From assembly GCF_001625195.1 (NCBI RefSeq), contig NC_054390.1:6545222-6609221 (forward strand): 64,000 nucleotides of DNA. Direction: 5' to 3'. The notes beneath the pieces were generated by a model. It worked only from the letters and a program-made list of their open reading frames with translations. It did not search any database and had not been told where the DNA came from. Positions 1-9,400 of the stretch are shown here, in pieces (position 1 is the first letter of the stretch; each line of letters opens with the position of its first letter). The DNA comes from Drechmeria coniospora (Eukaryota; Ascomycota; Sordariomycetes; Hypocreales; Ophiocordycipitaceae). The position numbers were made by a program, and so were the translations under genes.

Positions 1-1109
1 CACCTCGTCATCGTGCTGCCATGTTACCAAGTTCACTTACCCCAGACCGAAACACGCTCATCAGATACCCGTACTTTCAGTGGCGTGTCAACTACCAAGA
101 CTCGCTCCCTCTTCTCAAGGAGTACCACCAGAACAGCCTGCGGCCTGACTCGGATGAGATGCGGCGTATTCGCAGCGCCGCCCGAGCAGCAAATATCTAC
201 GTCTCGTTGGGATACTCGGAGCTAGACGGACACACGCTGTACACGGCTCAAATCATCATCGACCCGACCGGCGCCGTCATCAACCACCGGCGCAAGATCA
301 AGCCGACGCACGTGGAGAAGCTCGTGTTTGGGGAAGCGACGGGCGACTCGCTCGACTCGGTCGTCGACACCGAGATTGGCAGGCTCGGCCACCTCAACTG
401 CTGGGAGAATGTGGGCGCGCCATGGACACGATGGATCCGAACCCGATGCATCATACAAAGGTCGAGCCGATGGCTAACGGGAGCAGATGAACCCCTTCCT
501 CAAGGCCCTTAGCTGTGCGCAGCACGAGGAGGTTCACGTCGCCGGCTGGCCCGTCTACCCTCCGGCCTCGACGCTCAAGTACCCGGACCCGTACAGCAAC
601 ATCTCAGAGACGCAGTCGGAGCTTGTGACGCCCGCCTACGCCTACGAGACGGGTACCTGGACCCTGGCGCCGACACAGGTTGTCACGCGCGAGGGGGCTC
701 GCCTCAACCTCCCGAAGCGCCTGCAGCACGACGAGGCGGCCCTTGACGGGGAGTCGGCCATCATTGGCAACGGATTCACCCGCATCTATCGTCCGGACGG
801 TTTTCGTGCCGTTGAAGATCCGGCCAAGACATTCGACGGTCTCGTCATCGTGGACGTCGACCTGGATGAGAACCTGCTCACCAAGCGTCTTGCCGACTTT
901 GTACGTTGAGCAGCTTCCGTCCCCAGACTGATTTGTGTACTGAATCGTAGTAACAGGGTGGCCACTATATGCGCCCAGATCTGATTCGGCTTCTGGTCGA
1001 TAGGACGCCCAAGTCGCTCATTGTGGACGCCAACGCGGCGGACCCCAAAACGTTCCCGAGCACGCTTGAGCGACTGGGTCTCGCGAAGCCTCTAGCGGCG
1101 GAGGAGTAA
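1..1109 (+). CDS. Nitrilase / cyanide hydratase family hydrolase, 5'-truncated by window edge
   Basis: Carbon-nitrogen hydrolase that cleaves nitriles to acids plus ammonia (or hydrates cyanide). Three exons are visible: up to 410, 487-900 and 957-1109. Introns are 411-486 (GTGGGC...GCAG) and 901-956 (GTACGT...ACAG); both joins restore the frame. The join at 410/487 rebuilds the catalytic-cysteine motif [14 protein letters not shown], and the catalytic lysine lies in [12 protein letters not shown] upstream. About 300 residues are visible against about 340-360 for the family, so the N-terminus with the catalytic Glu lies off the window. The first bases may be intron: an acceptor CAG at 62-64 directly before the codons for YPYFQW fits the usual G-YPYF start of this block. 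The exact substrate (cyanide or an organic nitrile) cannot be read from the fragment. Confidence 0.85.
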
Positions 1110-1721
1110 GTGGTTGCGAGATAACGGACGGCATAGGCCTTCATGTCATCAGTGTATGTGAGTATATCATCGGCATAAATGTTCCAGTAGAAAGAAAGGT
1201 ATTGAAGAACAACTCTACTCTCTGCTCAATGAATGATCAATGGCTCGAAAGCCGTCGTATGCTGGTTCCATCGAAACCGATCAGGCTCTCGCGATAAGCA
1301 AGAGCCAAGACGGCCAGCGAGGCAGGTCAGTTTCATGGGAGCGAAAGTGACGACGTGCGTGAGTACTGCGTGAAAAATTGGATGCTGAACAAATGGATGC
1401 TGAACAAATGGATGCTGAACAAATGGATGCTGAACAGATAGATGCTGAACAAATGGATGCTGAACAAATGGATGCTGAACAAATGCATGCTGGACAAATG
1501 GATGCTGGACAAATGGATGTTGGGCGTGGGTTGGTGACTAGCAAGCTGCTGCCCCTCTAATAATTTTCCACCCCGTTCGCCGCTACACCAACTTTTTGGT
1601 GTGACAAACGTCGCTTCCCGAACCTGTTCGTTCCAACCTCGCCATCTCCCTCCACCAATTTCGCCATTCAGCGCCCGCTATTGTCTGTCACCCGTCGTCT
1701 GCAAGGCGCACATCGGGTATC
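1110..1721. other. Intergenic region nitrilase-ALO1
   Basis: This stretch holds the 3' flank of the nitrilase, a 15-base minisatellite (listed separately) and the ALO1 promoter. No other coding segment is convincing. The run from about 1600 to 1720 is pyrimidine-rich, as expected for a fungal 5' leader. Confidence 0.6.
1381..1530. repeat. 15-bp minisatellite, nine copies plus one degenerate
   Basis: Head-to-tail repeats of GATGCTGAACAAATG run in phase from 1381. Copies 1426-1440, 1486-1500 and 1501-1515 carry base changes, and 1516-1530 is a diverged tenth unit. The unit length is a multiple of three and stop-free in several frames, so it makes artificial open frames (MDAEQ repeats on plus, CSASI on minus). 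No start context or flanking coding sequence supports a gene. Confidence 0.95.
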
Positions 1722-3269
1722 ATGCATCCTTTGGCGGCTGCGGAGCTGCAGGCCGCCCGCGATGGCATTCCATTCCGTGCAAAGACGCAGCACCTCCACC
1801 GCACCTGGGCCCGTACCTTTGCCTCTCTGCCCGAGCTCTACATCCAGCCCGAGTCGCTTGAGGAGGTGGAAAAGATTGTCAAACTTGCTCGGCAATGTCG
1901 TCGCCGCATCGTCACCACTGGCTGCGGACACTCCCCCTCCAACATTACCTGCACGTCGAGCTGGATGGTCAACCTTGACAGCTTCAGCAAGGTGCTCGAC
2001 GTTGATACCGACACGGGCGTCGTGACAATGCAAAGCGGCATCCGCCTTTACGCTCTCGGCGAGGAGCTTGAGAAGCATGGTCTCGCCATGCCAAACCTCG
2101 GCAGCATCAATCAGCAGTCGATAGCGGGCGCAATATCTACCGGCACACACGGTAGCAGTCTGCGTCACGGCCTCGTGTCCGAAGACATCGTTTCCTTGAA
2201 AATCACCCTCGCGAGCGGCGTCACCGAGCTTTGCTCCGCCGATACGAACCCGGATCTCTTCCGTGCCGCCCTCCTGTCTCTCGGTGCGCTCGGCATCATC
2301 ACCGAAGTTACGCTACGTGCCGTCCCGGCTTTCACCCTCCGATGGAAGCAGACCATCGACACGGACCTCAAGTTGTTCAAGTCCTGGTCGCACGACCTGT
2401 GGACCCAAAGCGAATTTGTGCGAGTCTGGTGGTTCCCATACACTCGCCGTGCCGTCGTGTGGCAGAGCGAGAAGACGGGAGATGCCGAGCTTCCTCCTCC
2501 CGTCAGCTACTACGACAAGGCACTGGGCTACTACGTCTACCATAACCTTCTTTACCTCGCCCAATTCGTCCCGCGCCTCCTGCCCTGGATCGAGCGCTTT
2601 GTCTTCGGTTGCCAGTACGGCTTCGCCAATGGCTCGACGACGACCGCTGTCCAGCCTAGTCGAAAGGCGCTGCTGATGAACTGCCTTTACTCCCAGTTTG
2701 TCAACGAGTGGGCCATCCCCCTCCACAAGGGCCCCGAGGCCTTGCGACGGCTCAGCTCCTGGATCAACCGCTTGACGCCCGATGATGCCGACTACGTTCC
2801 TCATGACATTCCCTTTTCCGCCGACGGCCTGTACGTCCACGCGCCTGTCGAGGTTCGCGTGAGCGACACCACCTTGACCTCCAACCTTCGACCCTTCCTA
2901 GACCCCACCGTCGTCGACGGACCAACGCTGTACCTCAACGCGACACTGTACCGACCGTACTGGAACGATCCGCCCTGCAGGTCGCGGTACTACGAGGCAT
3001 TTGAGTGGCTCATGAAGGACCTCGGCGGGAGACCGCACTGGGCCAAGAACTTCGAGACGTACCGGCCAGACATTGAAGCCATGTACGGAAAAGAATTGGA
3101 CGAGTATCGCCGTGTCCGAAACGAAGCCGACCCAGACGGTATGTTTGTTGGGCCCTGGCACAGAGACCGCATTCTCGCGGGCCCGAAGCTCGAGCTGGAG
3201 GAGACGGAGACGGCGCGGACGAAAGCTCCTGGTGGGGGGTTGATTACCACCGGGCAGATTCAACAATGA
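1722..3269 (+). CDS. ALO1: D-arabinono-1,4-lactone oxidase
   Basis: FAD-linked oxidase that converts D-arabinono-1,4-lactone to dehydro-D-arabinono-1,4-lactone, the last step of D-erythroascorbate synthesis; the family acts at the outer mitochondrial membrane. Single exon, 515 residues, near the 526 of yeast Alo1. The FAD-binding PCMH domain occupies about residues 35-210 and includes GCGHSPSN, whose His is the expected flavin attachment site, then GSINQQSIAGAISTGTHG. The C-terminal ALO domain (about 220-480) ends with the PHWAKNF block typical of sugar-lactone oxidases. The ATG at 1722 follows a pyrimidine-rich leader. A decayed partial copy of this gene lies about 190 bases downstream of the stop. 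Confidence 0.95.
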   Translation: MHPLAAAELQAARDGIPFRAKTQHLHRTWARTFASLPELYIQPESLEEVEKIVKLARQCRRRIVTTGCGHSPSNITCTSSWMVNLDSFSKVLDVDTDTGVVTMQSGIRLYALGEELEKHGLAMPNLGSINQQSIAGAISTGTHGSSLRHGLVSEDIVSLKITLASGVTELCSADTNPDLFRAALLSLGALGIITEVTLRAVPAFTLRWKQTIDTDLKLFKSWSHDLWTQSEFVRVWWFPYTRRAVVWQSEKTGDAELPPPVSYYDKALGYYVYHNLLYLAQFVPRLLPWIERFVFGCQYGFANGSTTTAVQPSRKALLMNCLYSQFVNEWAIPLHKGPEALRRLSSWINRLTPDDADYVPHDIPFSADGLYVHAPVEVRVSDTTLTSNLRPFLDPTVVDGPTLYLNATLYRPYWNDPPCRSRYYEAFEWLMKDLGGRPHWAKNFETYRPDIEAMYGKELDEYRRVRNEADPDGMFVGPWHRDRILAGPKLELEETETARTKAPGGGLITTGQIQQ

Positions 3270-4289
3270 TACATCCGACCTGTCAGATGAGGCTATCTAT
3301 TCACCTCGAGATGTACGACTTGACGGATATGGCCGACAGGCCTGTTCTGAATGTCGCACGCCCGAGGCTGGAGTGCAGCGCGAGCCCGCGGCTAGCAAGT
3401 TTCAGAGCCAGCTACGCGCCAAGACCTCCTGCGGCAGTCGAGGGCTTTCGCAGGGTCAAGCTCGACGACTTTCACAAGATCCTCGTGGTAGATGCCGACA
3501 ACGTGTATTGCTGCGATGCAGAGCGGCGCGACTGTGCGCACTTTGCGAGGCGCTCGAGACACGGTTTGGCGATGAGCTTGGCGCATCCGTGACCATTGAA
3601 AACGGTCGAAAGGCCAAGGCCTGGGTGCACACGACATGCGAAGCCACATGCACCCCGGCGAATGGCCAAGGGATCCGGAATGCGATTTTTAACAAGCCGG
3701 CACGGTCAATTTTGGACTCCACAAACTTCAGCTGCATTCGACAAGCCCTGGGAGCACATTTGCGAGTTGGTCAAGGTCATGCAGCATGTAAAGACACCCC
3801 ATGAACGCCGTCGACACGTCATGCGGTTTTGCCCAAAATGCCACCGTCATTTTCAGACGTCGCAAACGTCAGATGCACTCGACGAGTCCCAGGAGCAAGT
3901 TCGTGAATTAGTCATGGTCATCTGTATAAATACAAACCTCTCCGACTCCGCCTCTGCCAACTCCCGAAAGCCCAAGTCCCCCAACATCAATCGTGCTCTC
4001 CTCCGGCCGAGTTGACTCCCGCCTTGGGAGCAGGGAGCACGTCGTTGGAATGAACTCAACTGAAGCCGTGGAAGAAAGTCAAGTGCGCCCTTATCCCAGC
4101 AGTCCCAACCTTGGTTTTCCTACGCGTGACTCGTGCCGCGCGGTGGTGAATGAACAGCCGGCGATGGACAAGTATGTTTCGAGAAAAGAAGCGTAGCAGG
4201 GTCCGTCTCGGCCCGATTCGAACCCGACCTGATAGTGTACAATGGAATTCCCCTAGTCGGGGGCTGCCTCGTCAATTAGAACCCGACTC
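3270..4289. other. Intergenic region with ALO1-derived debris
   Basis: Contains a degenerate ALO1 fragment (about 3420-3640) and two diverged copies of a roughly 75-base block (about 3710-3790 and 3845-3925). A TATAAATA string lies at about 3924-3931, but only a 48-codon frame follows it. No intact gene is supported. Confidence 0.55.
3420..3640 (+). pseudogene. Decayed partial duplicate of ALO1
   Basis: From 3455 the sequence aligns with codons of ALO1 starting at 1968. VKLDDFHKILVVDADN matches VNLDSFSKVLDVDTDT. The segment RLCALCEALE (parent RLYALGEELE) then follows after a one-base deletion, and RHGLAM (parent KHGLAM) after a two-base deletion that restores the frame. Over the RLCALCEALE block 22 of 30 bases agree and most changes are at third codon positions, which suggests the copy evolved under constraint before it decayed. 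A TGA follows shortly afterwards, and a weaker match continues to the THG motif region. An insertion/deletion of about 23 bases probably affects the GCGHSP region just upstream. Confidence 0.7.
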
Positions 4290-6443
4290 CTAGGCGCGGC
4301 TGATTTGGCTGGCACTCGTCCGGCTTCGCTCGTCGTCCTCCTCGATGACGTCGCTTAGCCTCGTTGGATGGTGGTGCCTGGGTACCGTCTCCCAGCCCGG
4401 GGCAGCATAGCCTTGTCCCGTGTAGTCTTGCGGATGCTCGTAAGCGCCGGCCCACTGGCCCTCGACGGCCGACGTTGATGGCGGCTCGTGGCCACCGCTA
4501 GGATTCGTCGTCGCCGGAGTCCCGTACTCGTCTGCTTCCGTGTCAGAGCCCGAGCAGGTGGAGGGCGGGGCAGCGAAGGGAATCTTGTTGCCGTGCACGT
4601 CACGGATGAAGCTCCCTTGGGCGTCGATTACGTACTCACCTTCGCTGTAGCCGCCCTCGGAGCGCGCCCGGGAGCCCGCGTGGGCAGCTGACGGGGACGG
4701 GACGTAGCCGGCGGCTATCCGGGGGGCCGACTGCGGCTGCCTGTGTTCCGGCCGATCCTGCCCGTACTCCTGCCGGTGGCCGTCCCGAGAGGTGGTTGTG
4801 GCTGTCGTGCCTTGACGACCGGGAACACCCTGGGTCATGGGGACGACCTGGACACCACCAACAATGGTCGGCTGTCCCGTCTGTAGGGAGTAGGTCCGGT
4901 CGCGCTCCTCCTGCTCGCGTCGGCCGAGCTCTTCCCAGGCCCGGCGAGCCTCCTCCTTGGAGATGGAGAGCTCCTTGCGCATCTCGGCAATCTGCTTCTG
5001 AACCTTGGACGCGCCCTGCTCCTGGTCGAGGGCGTCACGGATGGCGTCGGCCCGGTCCCTACGTTCCTTTTGAATGGCCGACTCCAACATGGCGTTCATC
5101 TCGCGGGCACGCTCCAGCTCGGCCCTGGTCTCAAAGAACCAGCGCTGGAACTTGCGCTCGGAGCTGGCGCGCAGTCGCTGCAGCTCGACGACGGCGTGGA
5201 AGAGGTTGGCGCCAGCGGCCGAGAGGTCGGTCACCTGGCGAGCGAGCTGCTGGCTGACGGGGTCGCGGTTCACGTCGTCCTTGTTCTGCTCGAGCTTGCG
5301 GATCCAGTAGCTCGTCAAGCCCTCCCAATGGGCAGACAAGGTTTCCCACCGCTCGAAGGCGTGCGGAAACGAGTTTCGAGTCTTGGTCACGTCGGGCTGG
5401 GGCGCGGTGCCGCCTCCCTGGGCGGCCGAGCCAGGCTGATGGGTTTGTTGCGGCAGCGGCGGTTGGGGCAGCGGAACGGCGACCTGGGCGGGCCGTTGGG
5501 AGGGCCCCTTCGTCCTCTGCGCTTGGGGTTCTGCAGGCGGCCGACTCGGAGGCTGCGGGTCTTGCGGTCTCGTGCTGGCTTGGGCAGCGGCTTGGGCAGC
5601 GGGGCCAGAAGATCGGCGCTTGGCACTCTTCTGCCGCGCCTCCTCCAGCAGACGGGCTTCCTGCTCCGCTCTGCTTCGCTCAGCTGCCAGCTTCTCGGCC
5701 TCGGCTCGCTGACGGGCTTCCCTCGCCGCCCGTTCCTGCATGATCATTCTAGGACTCCTGATGCCGGAGGGAGAGCCGGTGGGCGCCGGCCCGGCTGTGG
5801 GGCGGCGTGGCGAGGGCATGCCTGGGCTACCGGGCGCGAGGGGGGGCGCACTGGTGACGAGGTCGGCCATGTCGGCGGACTCCTCGACGACGTCGGGGGT
5901 GAAGGGCAGCGGGTGGCGGAGAGCCTCCTCGAGGGCGTAGAGGATGGCACTGTGGGTGTTTCTGGTGATGCGCACGGCTGGATAGGGCCCGTGACGATCT
6001 CGGCGGTCGCAGGTATCGTCGAGACGGGGGCGGGTCCGATCGGCGGACACTAGGTCGGGATCGTCGGTCCGATACAGCTCGTGAGGCGGCTGCAGCTCGA
6101 AGAGCGATGCCTCGAGTCCCACGACGGAAGCAGCAGTCCGCGTACGGGGGCGGGAAGTAGCGGTGATGGGGAGAGCTCGCGGAAGGTCTGAGCTTGCAGT
6201 GGTGGCTTCGAATCGAGACGAGCGACGGGTCAGAGTGGCCTCGGAGGAGGATGACGAAGGGGATTCGGATTCGGAGCAGGAGGAAGGACTCGGCGTCCTC
6301 GGCGGCCTCCTAATGAGAACCGACGATTGCTGGCGTTGTTTGGGGGAGGATGGCTTGTCGTGGCCGTCGTGGGAACCGGCAATGGACGGAGGCTGGGACA
6401 CGAGGGCTCCTGGGCCGACGGCGGGGGGATGTGAGGGAGACAA
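4290..6443 (-). CDS. Conserved fungal coiled-coil protein with disordered flanks; 5' end unresolved
   Basis: Open frame of about 717 codons on the minus strand. Residues about 1-350 are Ser/Pro/Arg-rich and mostly disordered, with one ordered-looking island around ITRNTHSAILYALEEALRHP (residues about 160-180). Residues about 355-520 form the core: a Trp-rich start (FERWETLSAHWEGLTSYWIR) followed by a long charged coiled coil. The C-terminal 200 residues are low complexity. I do not recognise a named family. The frame has no ATG upstream of the clearly coding N-terminal part: position 6443 is a TTG and a stop lies about 50 bases further up. The true start must therefore be in an upstream exon I could not place. 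Function is unknown; a structural or scaffold role is only a guess from the coil. Confidence 0.7.
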   Translation of the reverse strand: MSPSHPPAVGPGALVSQPPSIAGSHDGHDKPSSPKQRQQSSVLIRRPPRTPSPSSCSESESPSSSSSEATLTRRSSRFEATTASSDLPRALPITATSRPRTRTAASVVGLEASLFELQPPHELYRTDDPDLVSADRTRPRLDDTCDRRDRHGPYPAVRITRNTHSAILYALEEALRHPLPFTPDVVEESADMADLVTSAPPLAPGSPGMPSPRRPTAGPAPTGSPSGIRSPRMIMQERAAREARQRAEAEKLAAERSRAEQEARLLEEARQKSAKRRSSGPAAQAAAQASTRPQDPQPPSRPPAEPQAQRTKGPSQRPAQVAVPLPQPPLPQQTHQPGSAAQGGGTAPQPDVTKTRNSFPHAFERWETLSAHWEGLTSYWIRKLEQNKDDVNRDPVSQQLARQVTDLSAAGANLFHAVVELQRLRASSERKFQRWFFETRAELERAREMNAMLESAIQKERRDRADAIRDALDQEQGASKVQKQIAEMRKELSISKEEARRAWEELGRREQEERDRTYSLQTGQPTIVGGVQVVPMTQGVPGRQGTTATTTSRDGHRQEYGQDRPEHRQPQSAPRIAAGYVPSPSAAHAGSRARSEGGYSEGEYVIDAQGSFIRDVHGNKIPFAAPPSTCSGSDTEADEYGTPATTNPSGGHEPPSTSAVEGQWAGAYEHPQDYTGQGYAAPGWETVPRHHHPTRLSDVIEEDDERSRTSASQISRA

Positions 6444-6499
6444 GGCGAAGAGCTCACCACCAGGCGCCGTGGTGGACGTCGATCGAGGTTGGAGCGTAC

Positions 6500-9400
6500 G
6501 TCAGAGGCGTGGGAGAGGGGAGGGAGCAGGCGTCGAATTGGAGGCAGGTGTAGAGAGGGAGCATCGGCGGGACCAGGAGAAGAGGCGAGGTGAGAGCGGG
6601 AGCTGAGGGGAGGCTGGTGGTCGGTGCTCGGTCGAGAAAAGAGTGTGCGAGCAAGTGCTGCAGGTCGGTTGTAGCAGGTATGTAAGAAAGAATCAATTTC
6701 ATCAGCGTCGGCCGGGTCGGGAGAAACAAGGAGGCGAAACAAGGGTAAAAATCGGTCAACCGTGCCGAGTGCGCGCACCAGTCGGCTTCTTGTGGCCGAG
6801 GGAGGTGCTGCGTAAGTACTCCGTACCGTAATTATATACTATAGAGCTACTTGTGCATGCATGTGCGTCGGCTGTTCATGTATGGAGCTTACTCCATACA
6901 GTACTCCATAAGTGCTGGCACTCGATTTGGACCCCTGGCCTGGCGACGATGGTAGTGGCCGTGGTTGGCGTACTTACAGGTACCTAGTAGCCATACCGGG
7001 CTGTACTAGGTTAGCACTGGGTCGTGGCAAGCACCTGTAGCACAATAATTAGTGCACTGTACCTTGGTGGTGGCAGCCAAGGTGGGGAGGGTGGGTGAAA
7101 TGTGGTGGCAGGAAAAGCGTGGAAAACGGGGGGCTGGGGTGCCAAGGCGGACGCAGGCAGAGCCGGGATCGGAAGGGTGATACGAATACGGCTGGTGATG
7201 GATGGGAATGTCATAGCTGCACAGCAAGGCACGCAGCAGCACTCCGTACAGATCGATTTGGATTGGAGAGGGTAAGGGAAAGAAAAAAAAAGGCGAACAG
7301 ATGGCCTCTTGCTTGCCGCTCTCTGCCCTCTGCTCACTGCCCTCTGCGTTTGCGGGCAGCTGCTGGAGATTGCTGGGCCGCGAGGGGTTGTGCGAGCTGA
7401 CGTCGTTGCCCCCCCGCAACGCAGGCGACATCGCAGTCGGGTGAGCAAGGGGGGGCGGCAATCGGCCAGTCAATCGAAGAGTCAACCAACCAAGGGTGCG
7501 TGCGGTGCCTCGGGACTTGACTCGACGCTCCCTCAAACTGCTGCGACGCTCGATTCATTCACCCAATAACCCCGTACACGCACTCCGTATACCTGTCGAT
7601 TTTTTACGGCCACGAGGCGCAGGAGCCTTTTGGTTCATTTTCACACCCGCAATTGCCTACGAGCTCCAAGAGGAGTCGGCGATTATGCTCGCGAGGGCGA
7701 TGTCGGCGGTGGATCGAACCTGTGCAATCCCGGCCGACGCCATTAGCGGTTGGTGAGGTTAGCTCCAAGGTAGTAACTAGGTGCCTAGTACTACTAAGGT
7801 AACTAGTAGGTACCTACCAAGGTATATATATTAGTACCTACAGTACGGAGTACAGAGTGCGTGCGTGTACTGCACCAGCACTGCTAGGAGGCACCATTTC
7901 TACAAAAATTTCACACCTGTGGCCTGTTGAGTGCCGTGCCTACAACGTACGTGTAAAGTGGCCCAATGATGACATTTCGCGCGCTGAGCGTGTACTGATG
8001 GTTGGTCTGCTCATGGCACTGAGTACTAGGTAGACACTAATACTCCCTCCCTAAACGTACGCCTTGCTGGCACTGCCTCAAAAGGCCCAATGCCCTCCTG
8101 GTATCCTTCATTGCCAGCAGGCAAAAGCCAACTCATCGTCGGCGGCGGCAGATCATATCAGGCGGCTACACGCACGCCGATGACCAGCAACGGCCACGCC
8201 ATCTTCTGCTTCCATCCGCCATGGCTTCGTCAAGAGCAGCCAGCAAGGGTTCGAAGCAAAGGTATTAGCATCCGAAGGAAGTAAGTACGTGTCGTGAATG
8301 AATCCCTTCAGGCGAATGCACAGATGGGGCATTTCGTGATCCTTCCAGCAAGCGGACCTATTACCACCAAGCACGACTACAGTACGAGCACTCGATATAG
8401 GTGGACATGAATTATTATTAGTTACGTTGCATTGCATCTGTCGTCCTACCCAGCACACTTGACCGCAATAGCAAGTACACCTATGTGCACTTACTGCGGC
8501 AACGACGAGATGGAAAGGCTTCGACAGTCGCTCGTGTGAAGGCAAGCAAAACCAGGCCAGGCCCCAGCTTCGTGAAAAATCGGTGTGCCGAAATCTGAGG
8601 GGGTTGGCTGGCGGCGGGCTGGTCCACCGTGCCGCCATTCACCAAGGCGCACCGCCTGGCGTCATGGCCAGTACTTGGAGGTGCCATGAACGACTTAATG
8701 CATGTAGTTGTAGTTACCTTTCATGTGTGGGGAGAGGAATACCCGTCACTAGGGTTGAGGTGAGAAAGTTGCAACGTTGGCTTGGCGTGTCTCGATCAAC
8801 AACTACTTGGTGCCTTGGACCACGGTGTACCGCTATGAAATTGGTTAGCAGTACTCCGTACTCCGTAGTACACTGGAATTGCCACCTAGTACCTGTCGCC
8901 GTCAGGTGCTGATCAATTCGAAAGCTCGTACTGTATTGATCCGGAGCACACTCGCCATGCTTGGTTTACACGCTCCACACTTGCTGAAATCCGTTGCAAG
9001 TACTCCGTACGACTCACCGGCTTCATGTCGCGTGTCAGCGCCCCCTCGGGGTTTGGTCAGTCTATGGGATTTCAAGCAGGTTGACTATTTTATAGGGACC
9101 TTTCCTGATCCTGATCCTGCCTTGTACCGTCATGCCCTGCGGAGCGCGTGAAGAGTGCCGCTGAGATGCAGGGTAGCATGGCGTGATGTAGAAGGATTTC
9201 TCCACGTGCACAAGGACGGAGTAGAGAAATTATTCCCTGTACTGTAAATAATGGTTGCACTCCGCATTACTCCGTACTGCTGCACGCACATATTATGCGA
9301 GTACGCAAAGCATTATTAGTCTGTATTACTATCAGGCTTTCTTCATCCCAGCCCAATTGACGCTGCACACCTACGCAAGTACAGTAGTGGGCAGTGACAA

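Noticed and set aside
1381..1530. CRISPR-like array
   Set aside because: The repeats are contiguous 15-base units without spacers, in a eukaryotic genome; this is a minisatellite.
3993..4196. Small open frame after a TATAAATA string
   Set aside because: Only 48-67 codons, no similarity or splice support; the TATA string may belong to the ALO1-derived debris.
4185..4260. Possible tRNA T-arm (GGGTTCGAATCG on minus strand)
   Set aside because: The bases flanking the loop cannot form a five-base-pair T stem, and no anticodon or acceptor stem fits.
5070..6053. 327-codon plus-strand open frame, Gly/Arg-rich
   Set aside because: Shadow of the minus-strand coiled-coil gene.
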